This document shows, in pieces, positions 37,222 to 46,961 of a stretch of DNA of 64,000 nt. The DNA comes from Methanobacterium sp. (GTDB taxonomy: Archaea > Methanobacteriota > Methanobacteria > Methanobacteriales > Methanobacteriaceae): contig NZ_JBCFBO010000001.1 of the NCBI RefSeq assembly GCF_038562635.1, forward strand, positions 248,001 through 312,000. The letters run 5' to 3'. The notes beneath the pieces are model-generated. The model saw only the letters and a list, made by a program, of their open reading frames with translations. It made no database searches and was not told the origin of the DNA. A program made the translations under genes and the position numbers. Numbering within the stretch: position 1 is the first letter of the stretch; the number at the start of each line of letters is the position of its first letter.

Positions 37222-37233
37222 CCTATTTTTTTT
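37222..37233 (+). terminator. Oligo-T terminator
   Basis: CCTA followed by eight T, nine bases after the stop codon of the His-rich protein gene. The same CCTATTTTTT form recurs after two other small genes (37856, 41094). Confidence 0.6.
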
Positions 37234-37669
37234 AAACTTTTAGTTTAATAACAATTTAACGACAGATAATGATTTGCATGTACACAGGTAACCAAATTTA
37301 TTTAAAAAATTGAATGATTTGCTTGTTTTTATATTTAATCTAACGTTTTTTTAAGTTCATATCAAATGTGTTTTTAATTTTTTAAAGTGCTTAGCATGCA
37401 GTTACAACTATTTTATAATTTTAAAAAATTGGATAATTTAATTATACTTATTCTAACCTTTTTTAAGCTCATCCCCTTCCAGCATATTTTAATGTTTATT
37501 AAAATTTAGAGTAGTTTCAGACATCTAAATTAGTAGATGGTTGCAGATCTTTTCTATTTTTTAAGAGGGAGAATATAGCCAAACAAAATACAAAAATGTA
37601 GTTAGTACATTATAATGACGGTTAACTATATAATTCTGTACTAACATTAAATTGTAATGGTGATTAAAA

Positions 37670-37825
37670 ATGCCTAAATGGGTAAGTGGAAAAGAAGTAA
37701 GCAAAGAAGAAGCAGAAAACTCGCTAAAAAATCTGGTTGAAAATGTATGTTTTAAATGTGAAACCCACAGCGATGAATGCTCACTTGCAAAAGCTGCTGC
37801 AGACATTAAAAACATGACAGAATAA
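37670..37825 (+). CDS. Small Cys-containing protein of 51 residues
   Basis: An ATG with RBS GGTGAT opens a 51-codon frame. The protein starts PKWVSGKEVSKEEAE and carries C-x2-C (CFKC), then a His and a third Cys (ETHSDEC), so a small zinc or iron-sulfur site is possible. Codon use is like neighbouring genes, and an oligo-T terminator follows after 30 bp, which supports a real gene. I do not recognise the family. Confidence 0.65.
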   Translation: MPKWVSGKEVSKEEAENSLKNLVENVCFKCETHSDECSLAKAAADIKNMTE

Positions 37826-37855
37826 TTAAAATATTTAAAGCATGTTAAAAAAAAA

Positions 37856-37878
37856 CCTCCTATTTTTTCCTTTTTTTA
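37856..37878 (+). terminator. Oligo-T terminator
   Basis: CCTCCTA followed by runs of 6 and 7 T, 30 bp after the stop of the 51-residue protein gene. Confidence 0.55.
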
Positions 37879-37984
37879 AATTTAGTTAATATTATTTTTT
37901 AAACCATTCAATTTAAATAATAAACATCTGTAAAATAGCATTTTAGAGACAATGTGACTGTTAATTATTATAAAAAAATTGAAA

Positions 37985-38185
37985 TTATACTATACTTGCA
38001 TATATAATTATAATTCCGCAGATTGCCAGTACCAAACATAAGATATAGTAAAGATTCCTTTTGGATTTGTAATTGAGATATTTGTCTGCCCACGATTTTC
38101 TATGACTTAATTTACCTCTACTGGTAATCAAATAACATGAATACGTTATAAAAAATAATCCAACTATAAAACTAATAATTATCAT
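37985..38185 (-). CDS. Small two-helix membrane protein
   Basis: A 66-residue protein with helices at about residues 2-21 and 46-65, joined by a basic loop (RGKLSHRKSW, NYKSKRN). No strong RBS is visible before the ATG, and no family is recognised. Composition is like real small membrane proteins, but it may be a chance frame. Confidence 0.45.
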   Translation of the reverse strand: MIIISFIVGLFFITYSCYLITSRGKLSHRKSWADKYLNYKSKRNLYYILCLVLAICGIIIIYASIV

Positions 38186-38700
38186 AGTAACTAGTTTAAA
38201 AAAGGATTATATAAATTATTTCTTTTTTGCATTACTTTTTTCAATCTAATAAAAAGCTGAATGATTCCAAATATTAAATTATACATCCAACAGGGCGTTT
38301 ATCCATACATCAGTCAAAACAAAGTTTATAAACACCTAAAGGAGAGAACTTAAATGTTAGATTGAATACTAATTTGAAATACTCCATTATAGGAAAAACA
38401 GCCATTTAAAATAAATATAAAACATAACCTTCAAACCATATATTTTCATGTTATATTCAAACAAGTTTTAAACTTAGCTGCAACCTACTTTTTAAGTTAT
38501 TCATTATAATTATTGATTAATTTTATAGAAAAATATGGAAATAATATGATATAATTCGTCTAGTCTTATTTAAATAATAGAACTTATAAAAATTCATATA
38601 GTGGATTAGTTATAAATGAACTAAAAGTGAATTGTTTTAAAGGAATATTAAGTAATCATTTAAATTGATTTTAACTTATTGTAAATTAGAGGATGACAGA

Positions 38701-40380
38701 ATGCCAGTTATAACATTTGAGTATGATGATCTTTATAAAATTTTAGGAAAGGAAATCAAACAGGACAAATTAATAGATCTTCTACCTATGATTTCAAGCG
38801 ATATAGAAGATTATGATGATAATGAGATTAAAGTAGAGTTTTTTCCAAACCGCCCAGACCATTTAAGTGTTGAAGGGGTTGCTAGGACACTTAAAGGATT
38901 TTTAGGTATGAAAAAAGGTCTGCCTGAATATGAAATAGAGCCTTCTGGAATAAATGTTGAAGTTGATCCTGATTTAGGTGATATAAGGCCGTATATTGCT
39001 TTTGGGATAGTTGAAGGAGTGGACCTAAATGGAAATAAGTTAAAACAGGTCATGGAATTCCAGGAAGACCTTCACTGGGTTATAGGAAGGGACCGGAAAA
39101 AAGTTGCAATTGGAATTCACAATTTAGATGTTATAAAACCGCCTTTTTTCTATGAAGCCGCAGATCCAGATAAAGATTCATTTGTACCCCTTGAATGTAC
39201 TCAAGAGATGGCTTTAAATGAAATACTGCATGAACATAAAAAAGGAAAGGATTATGCCCATTTACTTGAAAAATTCGATAAATATCCTCTTATAATAGAT
39301 TCTAACGGTGATGTGCTTTCAATGCCGCCTATAATCAATGGGGAACTTACCAAACTCACAGAAAATACCAAAAATATTCTTGTTGATGTTACTGGAACTG
39401 ATGAGAAAGCTGTAAATTATGCCCTTAACATCATTATGACTTCATTTGCCGAGGTAGGTGGCAAGTTAAAGTCCATGAATGTAATTTATAAAGACAGGCA
39501 GGTTCAAACACCTGATTTAACTCCAAAGAAAAAAGAAGTAAGTGTCAGCAATGCTTCAAAGAAAATTGGAATAGACCTCACTGCAGAAGATGTGGTAGAT
39601 TTCCTTGGAAAAGTTAGAATTGGAGCCGAAATTAAAAGTGAAGACATAGTTGAAGCTGTAATTCCCGCATACAGAATGGATATTTTACATGAAGTTGATA
39701 TTATTGAAAATATTGCTATAGGGTACTGCTTTAAAAAAATAGGGTCTGAGCTACCGGAAATTGCAACCATAGCAGAGGAAGATAAAGGTGAAACTTTTGA
39801 CAATGTGCTAAGAGAAATTTTAATTGGAATGGGCTTTATTGAAACAATGAGCCTTATGCTTACCAGCGAAAAAGTGCATTATAAAAACATGAGGCTTGAT
39901 GAGGATGAACGTGTAACTGTAGCCCAACCAATATCAACAGACAGGACCATGTTAAGAAAGAACCTCTTACAGGGGTTAATGGAATTTTTAGAAGATAACA
40001 AACATGAAGAACTTCCACAAAAGATTTTTGAAGTTGGAACTGTTGTATTTTTAGATGAATCATGCGAAACATGCACTCAGGATTATAAAAAGTTAGCAGG
40101 GGCTATAACTCATTCTACTGCAAACTTTACAGAAATCAAATCTACAGTTGCCGCATTATTCGTAAATCTTGGGCTTGAAATGGATATTGAAAATTATAAT
40201 CATCCTTCTTTTATAAAAGGGAGATGTGCAAAAGTTAAAGGCAGTATTAACTGGAAATCTGAGAAGATCGATGTTACAGGTTACTTTGGAGAAGTCCATC
40301 CAGAAGTTATAACCAACTTCAACCTGGAATACCCAGTTATTGCATTTGAAATCATGTTTAAAAACTCGGAATTATTTTAA
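38701..40380 (+). CDS. pheT: Phenylalanyl-tRNA synthetase beta subunit, archaeal type
   Basis: Archaeal/eukaryal-type PheT, 559 residues, forming the alpha2-beta2 enzyme with PheS, which is not in the window. Starts MPVITFEYDDLYKILGKEI; contains the EVEFFPNRPDHLSVEGVARTL-like region (here VEFFPNRPDH), the B3/B4 editing domain, the B5 domain around residues 270-345 and a C-terminal catalytic-like domain (PISTDRTMLRKNLL). ATG 38701 is chosen because GAGGATGA precedes it; the longer frame from 38665 has no RBS. The 500-bp region upstream is AT-rich and without an obvious leader gene. Confidence 0.96.
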   Translation: MPVITFEYDDLYKILGKEIKQDKLIDLLPMISSDIEDYDDNEIKVEFFPNRPDHLSVEGVARTLKGFLGMKKGLPEYEIEPSGINVEVDPDLGDIRPYIAFGIVEGVDLNGNKLKQVMEFQEDLHWVIGRDRKKVAIGIHNLDVIKPPFFYEAADPDKDSFVPLECTQEMALNEILHEHKKGKDYAHLLEKFDKYPLIIDSNGDVLSMPPIINGELTKLTENTKNILVDVTGTDEKAVNYALNIIMTSFAEVGGKLKSMNVIYKDRQVQTPDLTPKKKEVSVSNASKKIGIDLTAEDVVDFLGKVRIGAEIKSEDIVEAVIPAYRMDILHEVDIIENIAIGYCFKKIGSELPEIATIAEEDKGETFDNVLREILIGMGFIETMSLMLTSEKVHYKNMRLDEDERVTVAQPISTDRTMLRKNLLQGLMEFLEDNKHEELPQKIFEVGTVVFLDESCETCTQDYKKLAGAITHSTANFTEIKSTVAALFVNLGLEMDIENYNHPSFIKGRCAKVKGSINWKSEKIDVTGYFGEVHPEVITNFNLEYPVIAFEIMFKNSELF

Positions 40381-40440
40381 ATAAAGGGTTTAAACAACTT
40401 CATTATTTAACTTTTTTTAGATGAGATATACATTACTATT

Positions 40441-40760
40441 TTTTTATTTTATTTTCAATAAAAGCTCTAATTCATCATTAAGCAGTAATTTTATGCATTA
40501 ATTAAAAAAAAATGCTACTTTTTTAATTTTATTTTCAATCAAAAACCTAATTTCGCATTAAACAGTAATTTTTTATCATTTAAGTACTAATTCATTAACA
40601 CGCTACTATCCATTTATCTTTAGTAAAATTTTAATTCATCATTAAACGATGATATTATTATCCATTATGTCTTAATTCATTAACACGCTACTATCCATTT
40701 ATCTTTAGTAAAATTTTAATTCATATTAAACAGTAATCTTTTTATACCCTTATGTGTTAA
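40441..40760. repeat. Tandem repeat array, period 80-85 bp
   Basis: About four diverged units. The word CATTAAACAG or variants occurs at 40476, 40556 and 40640, and again near 40725; the segment TTCATTAACACGCTACTATC occurs at 40591 and 40676, exactly 85 bp apart, with over 50 following bases identical. The last units are nearly identical and the first ones more diverged. The array ends about 30 bp before the RBS of the gene at 40792 and so contains or overlaps its promoter. Confidence 0.75.
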
Positions 40761-40791
40761 TTTATTAATAACATATTTGGAGGCAAATAAG

Positions 40792-41052
40792 ATGACATTT
40801 GCTAAATGGGTAAAAATTATTTTGAAAAATCCTGTAATTAAAGATAAAAGAGAAACAGATGAACTTATTTATACTGTTGGGGAACCTTTCGATAAAAATC
40901 TTGGTAAAATAAACCAGATCCATATAAATGGGGACCAGATAGTTATTTCATGCAATTCGCCAGAAAACAACGAGATGATATCTGTGGGTATACCCATAAA
41001 TTCCAATGTTTTGAAATATTACTATGGTAAAAATTCTATGAAAATTTCTTGA
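40792..41052 (+). CDS. Hypothetical 86-residue protein
   Basis: Starts at ATG 40792, 10 bases after GGAGG. Sequence begins TFAKWVKIILKNPVIKDKRE and shows several short beta strands (INQIHINGDQIVISC, MISVGIPI), suggesting a small beta domain. One Cys. No family recognised. Followed by an oligo-T terminator and preceded by a tandem repeat array, so it is probably an independent unit. Confidence 0.6.
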   Translation: MTFAKWVKIILKNPVIKDKRETDELIYTVGEPFDKNLGKINQIHINGDQIVISCNSPENNEMISVGIPINSNVLKYYYGKNSMKIS

Positions 41053-41093
41053 GAACTTAAATTTAGGTTATAATTTATAACAATTATTTTACT

Positions 41094-41110
41094 CCTATTT
41101 TTTTATTTTA
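41094..41110 (+). terminator. Oligo-T terminator
   Basis: CCTA plus seven T and a further T run, 41 bp after the stop codon of the gene at 40792. Confidence 0.5.
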
Positions 41111-41177
41111 ACTACAATCTATCCAAATACAGCACAAATACAATTTAAAAACTTTAATTAACAATAAACAGTTTAGT

Positions 41178-41588
41178 CTATTTACCCATAACTGTAATTA
41201 CAAATTTTCTATTTCTCGGACCGTCAAGTTCAACGAAAAAAACACTCTGCCATGTCCCTAAACTTAAATGACTATTTTCTACAGGAATAGTTTCACTACT
41301 TCCAATAAAAAAAGATCTTATATGTGAATCCGCATTGTTATCTATCCTATCATGTAAATAATTATTATTCTCTGGAATTAAAGACTCTATTGCATTTTGA
41401 AAATCTTTCACCAGTCCCGATTCATTTTCATTTATGACTATTCCAGCAGTTGAATGCTTGGCAAATATATTAATCACACCATCTTTTATTTTACTTTTAG
41501 TTATAATATCATTAATATCCTGTGTCATGTCTATAATTTCAACTCTCTTGTTTGATCCTTTATTTAATACGAATTTTTCCATCTCCAT
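41178..41588 (-). CDS. YjbQ/UPF0047 family protein
   Basis: A 136-residue member of the YjbQ (UPF0047) family, sometimes called secondary thiamine-phosphate synthase because of complementation activity. Family marks: AKHSTAGIVINENE, LHDRIDNNADSHIRSFFIGSSETIPV and LGTWQSVFFVELDGPRNRK. The start is ATG 41588, with AAAAGGTGAG before it. It usually forms trimers with conserved His and Glu at a metal site. No thiamine genes are adjacent. Confidence 0.93.
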   Translation of the reverse strand: MEMEKFVLNKGSNKRVEIIDMTQDINDIITKSKIKDGVINIFAKHSTAGIVINENESGLVKDFQNAIESLIPENNNYLHDRIDNNADSHIRSFFIGSSETIPVENSHLSLGTWQSVFFVELDGPRNRKFVITVMGK

Positions 41589-41780
41589 ATGCTCACCTTT
41601 TATAGACAAATATTCTATCTAATTTAAATCCAAGTATTTATAGAAAAATACTAAACACATTTTTATCCATTATTTTTCGTTTTAACCCATAATTTTAATC
41701 TATTTTACTTCTATTGTCTTAATATTCATTTAAACTATCTTAAACCCCTAAAACTAATTATTAGATTTGCCGATTACAAA

Positions 41781-42080
41781 TTAACAACATGTAACAAAGT
41801 TTATAGTAACATTTTGAGATTTCAGATATTCAACACACTCTTCAAGGGAAGACCCCCTAAACACGATATCCTCTTCTCGAAGTTGATCCGTGGATTTATC
41901 TTCATCCAGAATGCTGTTGAGCTTAAGCACTATAAAATCACTAGATGACTCATGAATAATTTTAATAGATTCTAACTTTTTTTCATCAGTTGGAACCCAA
42001 TCAAATGGATCAAATCTATTTGGAAAGCGTCTTGACTTTCTTAATCTAATTGTTTTTCCTTTTAAATTTTCTAGACTCAT
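41781..42080 (-). CDS. Hypothetical 99-residue protein
   Basis: Starts at ATG 42080 behind GGTGAT. The N-terminal half has a DPFDWVPTDEKKLESIKIIHE segment, and the C-terminus ends with VTINFVTCC, a double Cys. The centre (ELREEDIVFRGSSLEECVEYLKSQ-like) looks like a small alpha/beta domain. No family recognised. Its promoter region overlaps the far side of the double-stem terminator at 42233-42292. Confidence 0.6.
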   Translation of the reverse strand: MSLENLKGKTIRLRKSRRFPNRFDPFDWVPTDEKKLESIKIIHESSSDFIVLKLNSILDEDKSTDQLREEDIVFRGSSLEECVEYLKSQNVTINFVTCC

Positions 42081-42232
42081 AAAAATCACCATTTACTGAT
42101 TCATTTTGTTTTCATAAAAATAAATATTTATCTATTCCTTATTTTAATTTTTAAATTTATTAAACCATTTAAGCCAAAAAAGAGGCAAATACTAACATTT
42201 AAACTTAATTAAAGATCAATTATCAATATAAA

Positions 42233-42292
42233 ATAGAACTGAAAAAAAAATAACCTGCAAGTCAATAGGAGCAGGTTATTTAATAGTTCTAT
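42233..42292 (-). terminator. Nested double-stem structure, probable 3' end of the two-component operon
   Basis: Outer arms ATAGAACT (42233-42240) and AGTTCTAT (42285-42292) enclose an inner 10-bp stem AATAACCTGC (42249-42258) and GCAGGTTATT (42271-42280) with a 12-nt loop. It lies 49 bp downstream of the response regulator stop codon. Likely a 3'-end structure or terminator; a regulatory RNA for the gene at 42080 is also possible. Confidence 0.55.
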
Positions 42293-42340
42293 CTAAAATA
42301 GCAATATTATGCTGTTTAAAAGTATAAAAAGGCAAAAATA

Positions 42341-43186
42341 TTATTTGAATCTGAAAATACATGATTTAGATCCGTCTGCTATGGTTGTCCTTTGATCTAC
42401 ATTTCCTTCAAATTCTATCCATTTAAAGCTGGAGTTCAGTATTGCATAACAGTTAAGGCAAAAAACATGTTTCTTTTTAGCATCCTCTTTCCATGGGCAG
42501 TTTAAGAATTCTATATAATATCCCTGATCATTAAACAGGAGTTCATTTTGTATGCCAAACCCGTTAAATAAATCAGATAACCATGTAAGATAATATTTAA
42601 ATAGGACGTCCGGCTCCTCGGTTAATTCACCGCCCATTTCTTCATCGAAACTGGGTTTAAATTCTTCTTCTAACCGTTTTTCAAGTATGTCTAAAAGCAT
42701 ATCTTTAAGTTCTTCTTGAGAAGCTTCAGCATAATGGGGTAGAGCAGTTAAAACAAAATCATAGTAATCCGCCAATATTTTCCTTTTGATGTTTTCACTG
42801 TTTCTCTTTTCTGATTCATGCTTGTAAAGCGCCATTTCAATATGAGCCTTCATTTCACTTGTTCTAAATGGTTTAACCATATATCCATAAGGTTCTGTTA
42901 TCCGTGCGCGTTTTAATATTTCATCATCAGAATATGCTGTTAAATAGATAACCGGAATATCTAAATCATCACGTATATGTTGTGCAGCTTCAATACCATC
43001 CATATCCCCTTTTAATACTATATCCATCAATATCAAGTCAGGCCGTGATTGTTTTGCACGTTTGATTGCTTCTTCACCCCGATCAACTGTGTCTACAACG
43101 TTATATCCCAGATCTGTTAATTTCTGTTCAACAGCCATTGCCATAATGACCTCATCTTCAACTATCATAATTTTTTTGCCAGACAT
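42341..43186 (-). CDS. Response regulator with Cys-containing methanogen output domain
   Basis: A 281-residue protein. Residues 1-120 are a receiver domain (acidic pocket EDE at 10-12, phosphorylated Asp55 in LMDI, Lys105 in VKPF). Residues 130-281 form a helical output domain with Cys230 (CPW), Cys243 and Cys246 (CLNC) and Cys276; this resembles the methanogen output domain (MetOD1) fused to receivers in methanogens, where the Cys may bind metal or sense redox. No DNA-binding motif is seen. Last gene of a three-gene operon, 11 bp after the hybrid kinase. Confidence 0.85.
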   Translation of the reverse strand: MSGKKIMIVEDEVIMAMAVEQKLTDLGYNVVDTVDRGEEAIKRAKQSRPDLILMDIVLKGDMDGIEAAQHIRDDLDIPVIYLTAYSDDEILKRARITEPYGYMVKPFRTSEMKAHIEMALYKHESEKRNSENIKRKILADYYDFVLTALPHYAEASQEELKDMLLDILEKRLEEEFKPSFDEEMGGELTEEPDVLFKYYLTWLSDLFNGFGIQNELLFNDQGYYIEFLNCPWKEDAKKKHVFCLNCYAILNSSFKWIEFEGNVDQRTTIADGSKSCIFRFK

Positions 43187-43197
43187 TGAATGCCTCC

Positions 43198-44298
43198 TTA
43201 TATCTCTAATTCTTTAAATGTAATTTTAAATTCACTACCTTCTGATGCATCCATCTCTATAATTCCATCTATTTGTTTTGTAATCCTATTAATAAGTTCT
43301 AAACCCAATGTACCTGTTTTTTTATAGTCTAAATCTTTAGGAAATCCTATTCCATTATCTTTAACGATTAATTCAAATTTATCACCGATTTTATGGAATA
43401 CAACAGTAATGGTTGGTATTTTAGATACAGACTCTGAAATTATACAAGATTGACTGGCAGATGTTCCATCTGCTGACCTGCAGCCGTAGGTAACGGGGAA
43501 TGCATATTTCAAGCTGTTTGTTAGTAATTCATTTAATATCAAACCTAATGGAATTGCAGTATCGATATCTAAAAAAATATTTTCCACATCAGTAATCAGG
43601 TTAATCTGTCCGGAAGCAGTTACATATGTACTAACTAAATCCGTTGCCAGTGTACAAATATACTCTCCAAAATCAATGCTTTTAAGATCTGCGGATTGAT
43701 AAAATCTTTCATGTATAAGGGCCATTGAATTTGCTCGATTTTGACTTTCCCTGAAAAAATTAAAATCCGTTTTATCCTTGATATAATGGGACTGAAGCTC
43801 AAGTAAATTTGATATCATAATAAGATTATTTTTAACCCTGTGATGAATTTCTTTTAAGAGCATCTCTTTTTCCTGCAAAGCTATTTGTAACTCACTTTTA
43901 CTTTTTTTAAGTTCAGTTAACTCATCACGTTCTGTAAGGGCTCTTTTAACTGCTGGTACTAATTTAGTAAGGTTATTTTTAAAGACATAATCTGTAGCAC
44001 CCTTTTTCAACATGTCCACCGCGAATTCATCACCTATTTTCCCACTTACAAAAATAAATGGAACTTCAGGGGCTATTTTTTTAGCAATCTCTAAAGCTGA
44101 AACACCATCAAATTTGGGAAGCGAATGATCGGCCAATATCACATCGGGTTTAAATAAATTAAGCCCCTCAATGAAATTTTCCTCTATTTCTACCTGTTTA
44201 GAGGTAAAATTTATACCTTCACGGCGCAGTTCGTATTCTATTAACTCAACATCATACTGAACATCTTCCAGTATAATAATCTTAAGTTCTTCTTTCAT
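43198..44298 (-). CDS. Hybrid receiver-histidine kinase (HisKA_2/HWE-like)
   Basis: A 366-residue cytoplasmic protein: receiver domain at residues 1-120 (Asp57 in ILADHSLP), coiled linker, HisKA_2 phosphoacceptor at EIHHRVKNNL (about 150-159) and an ATPase domain with N box LILNELLTNSLKYAFP and G1 DNGIGFP. A 35-residue Ser/Cys-containing insert lies between the N box and the next strand. Most such archaeal proteins take phosphate from the sensor kinase and pass it on. Between the sensor kinase gene (12 bp upstream) and the response regulator (11 bp downstream) in one operon. Confidence 0.9.
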   Translation of the reverse strand: MKEELKIIILEDVQYDVELIEYELRREGINFTSKQVEIEENFIEGLNLFKPDVILADHSLPKFDGVSALEIAKKIAPEVPFIFVSGKIGDEFAVDMLKKGATDYVFKNNLTKLVPAVKRALTERDELTELKKSKSELQIALQEKEMLLKEIHHRVKNNLIMISNLLELQSHYIKDKTDFNFFRESQNRANSMALIHERFYQSADLKSIDFGEYICTLATDLVSTYVTASGQINLITDVENIFLDIDTAIPLGLILNELLTNSLKYAFPVTYGCRSADGTSASQSCIISESVSKIPTITVVFHKIGDKFELIVKDNGIGFPKDLDYKKTGTLGLELINRITKQIDGIIEMDASEGSEFKITFKELEI

Positions 44299-44310
44299 TT
44301 AATCTCCCAC

Positions 44311-46458
44311 TTAAAACCTTTTTTTATACTTCAATTCCTTAAATCTTATGCGAAATGTTGTTCCGCCATCTCTTTCTAATTCTAATGATCCTTCCAACTG
44401 ATTTATAAGCATATTCACCAGCCGCAAACCTAACGTTTGTATATTCTCAAAATTGATATCTTCTGAAAGGCCGATACCATTATCAGCAACAATAAGTTCC
44501 AAATATTTATCATGCATGTGAAGCCTTACAGATACCTCTCCAGAATTATTATCCGGAAATGCATATTTCAAGCTGTTAGAAACCAGTTCGTTTATTATTA
44601 ATCCGCAGGGAATTGCAGTTTCAATATTTAAGAAAATTTCTTCTGCATCAATAATAAGTTTAATATTGTTTTTTACACCATAAGAGTAAAATAAATCTTG
44701 AACCAGATTTTTTATGTAATTTGAAAAATCTATACCTGCCAGATCAGTGGATTGATAAAGCATATCATGAATCATAGCCATTGATTTAACCCTATCTTTA
44801 CTTCCATGTAAAACATTAACTGTTTCTTTGTTATCAACATAATTTCCCTGTAGATCGAGTAAACTTGAAATTATCTGCAGATTATTTTTAACCTGGTGAT
44901 GTATTTCTTTTAAAAAGAGTTCTTTCTCCTTAAGTGATGCTTTAATATCTTTTTCTATTTTTTTTCGGTGGCTTATATCACGAAAAACAACTTGAACAGC
45001 ATTTTCACCGTTGTAGGTAAATCCAGTTGCTAAAACTTCAACATCAATTGGTGTTCCGTCTGCACGTAAAAATTTTTCTTCAATTGGTGGGAGTGTCCCA
45101 CCATCTTTTAACATTTTTTGTACTCGTTCCATTACAGTTTTATGGTACTCGCCATGTATAAATTCAATTAATGGAATATTCATGAACTCTTCAGGACTTT
45201 TTATCCATAAAAGTTCCATTGCAACTGTATTTGCTGATATAACGTTATTACCATCATGAATTACAACTGCATCAAAAGAATTTTCCAGTAATTCACGGTA
45301 GCGATTTTCACTTTCCTTTAACGACTCTTCTGCTTTTTTACGTTCACTTATATCTAAAAAAGAAACCACACGATTTTTAGTATTGGGAATTAATGCAACA
45401 GTTACATGGACATCTTTAATGTCGCCTTTTTTATTAATTAATTTAGTTTCATAATTTTGAGGGACTGATTCAGGGCTAATTTTTCTTAAGCTGTGATAAT
45501 TCCTTACCATTTCTAAGTCTTCTTCAGCTATAAGGTCTATCCAGCTTTTTTTACCTTCCATATCTTCTTTTAAATACCCTGAAAGCTTCTCAAATTCACT
45601 ATTTGCAATGGAAACAACAGTATCTTCCCCAAATATTAATGTTGCAGTTCCAGTATTTTCAAAAATAGTCCGGTAATACAGTTCTGACTTTTTAAAATCT
45701 GTTTCTGCTTTTTTACGCTTTGTAATATCTGTTATGAATCCTTCTAGTGCAATTAAATCTCCTTCTGGAGAGAATATACCTTTCCCCTGCTCCCAAACAT
45801 GTTTTTCTTTTGAATCTGCTGTAATTATTTTATAAGTAATTTTAAAATGTTCTTTTTCTTTTAAGGCTTTTTGAATGGTATCCCATACCATTTTCCGGTC
45901 TTCAGGATGTATTAGATCTACATAAGAAACATTTTTATTCATAATGATGTCTTCTGATTGATACCCTGTTAATTCCAAACAACCATCGCTTACAAATTCC
46001 ATTGTCCAGTTGAGGTCATTACTGCATCTGTAAACCACCCCTGGTAAGTTACTTATTAAAGTTTCAAAAGTACGTTCATTCTCTTTTAAAGCTCTTTCTG
46101 TTAATTTAAGATTATCAATCTCTTTTTTTGCATTTCCATATAAATTCTTATTTTTCTGTAAAACCATTGCCTGGTGACGAAATAGAATAAATACAATAAT
46201 TCCAACTACTAATTCAAGATATATAAAATTTAGAGAAGTTATGTTATAACTAGCCCATATAATTAAGAAAAATGTGGCCAATATAACGCATAACGGCAAA
46301 TAATATAAAAAACTTGAATTTATTATCCCTGATTTAAATGTATCCGTCTCACTATTCTCTAAACGGGATTTAGTCATTTCTGGAGTTGCATCTTCACCCG
46401 AATTAGAGATAAGATATAAACTAAAAATGAATTTAAATAATCCCCTTTTTTTAAGCAT
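44311..46458 (-). CDS. Sensor histidine kinase with three PAS domains
   Basis: A 715-residue kinase. Two membrane helices at about residues 48-68 and 76-94 with almost no extracytoplasmic loop, then PAS1 (about 125-245), PAS2 (250-370), PAS3 (375-500), HisKA_2 with EIHHQVKNNLQIISSLLDLQ (about 508-527) and HATPase (about 590-712, NELVSNSLKYAFPDNN, DNGIGL). The signal is probably bound by a PAS domain or the membrane part; no haem or FAD residue can be assigned with confidence. First gene of the operon with the hybrid kinase and response regulator. The start lacks a strong RBS and may lie further in. Confidence 0.92.
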   Translation of the reverse strand: MLKKRGLFKFIFSLYLISNSGEDATPEMTKSRLENSETDTFKSGIINSSFLYYLPLCVILATFFLIIWASYNITSLNFIYLELVVGIIVFILFRHQAMVLQKNKNLYGNAKKEIDNLKLTERALKENERTFETLISNLPGVVYRCSNDLNWTMEFVSDGCLELTGYQSEDIIMNKNVSYVDLIHPEDRKMVWDTIQKALKEKEHFKITYKIITADSKEKHVWEQGKGIFSPEGDLIALEGFITDITKRKKAETDFKKSELYYRTIFENTGTATLIFGEDTVVSIANSEFEKLSGYLKEDMEGKKSWIDLIAEEDLEMVRNYHSLRKISPESVPQNYETKLINKKGDIKDVHVTVALIPNTKNRVVSFLDISERKKAEESLKESENRYRELLENSFDAVVIHDGNNVISANTVAMELLWIKSPEEFMNIPLIEFIHGEYHKTVMERVQKMLKDGGTLPPIEEKFLRADGTPIDVEVLATGFTYNGENAVQVVFRDISHRKKIEKDIKASLKEKELFLKEIHHQVKNNLQIISSLLDLQGNYVDNKETVNVLHGSKDRVKSMAMIHDMLYQSTDLAGIDFSNYIKNLVQDLFYSYGVKNNIKLIIDAEEIFLNIETAIPCGLIINELVSNSLKYAFPDNNSGEVSVRLHMHDKYLELIVADNGIGLSEDINFENIQTLGLRLVNMLINQLEGSLELERDGGTTFRIRFKELKYKKRF

Positions 46459-46961
46459 AAAGAGCTTTTATATTCACATGATTTTATATTTAAATAAGTT
46501 AAATGTGCAGTATGTCACGAGAATTATCAAAATAGCTGTAAAATTATATTATAATTTACAGTTTTATAGAACTTATTTCAAAATTCATGGGACATAAACT
46601 ATATTTAAAAGGATATTTACCGCATAATAATTATTTAAGACACTATTATAAATTATATTTCAGTTAATATCCATAATAATATAAATCATTAATTATCCAG
46701 AATGTTAACTGTATAATATTAATTTTAACTGTTTAAATGGTTTAGTTATTTATTTTATCTAATAATCCGTAAAACACCTTAAAAAAATTTTTATATAAAT
46801 ATTTTCTCGCAATAGCAAATTGGAATCATCCGAGGCATATGTTTTATAGTATCAAAATTAATAATTCAAATAATATCTAAAAGTATTTAGCTTATGTTTA
46901 AGTTTTAATCCTTAAATTTGAGCTTATAATAACTAATTAATTGAGGAGAAAAAACAACATT

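Noticed and set aside
37561..37815. Minus-strand 84-codon frame
   Set aside because: It is antisense to the better supported 51-residue gene at 37670-37825, which has an RBS and a terminator.
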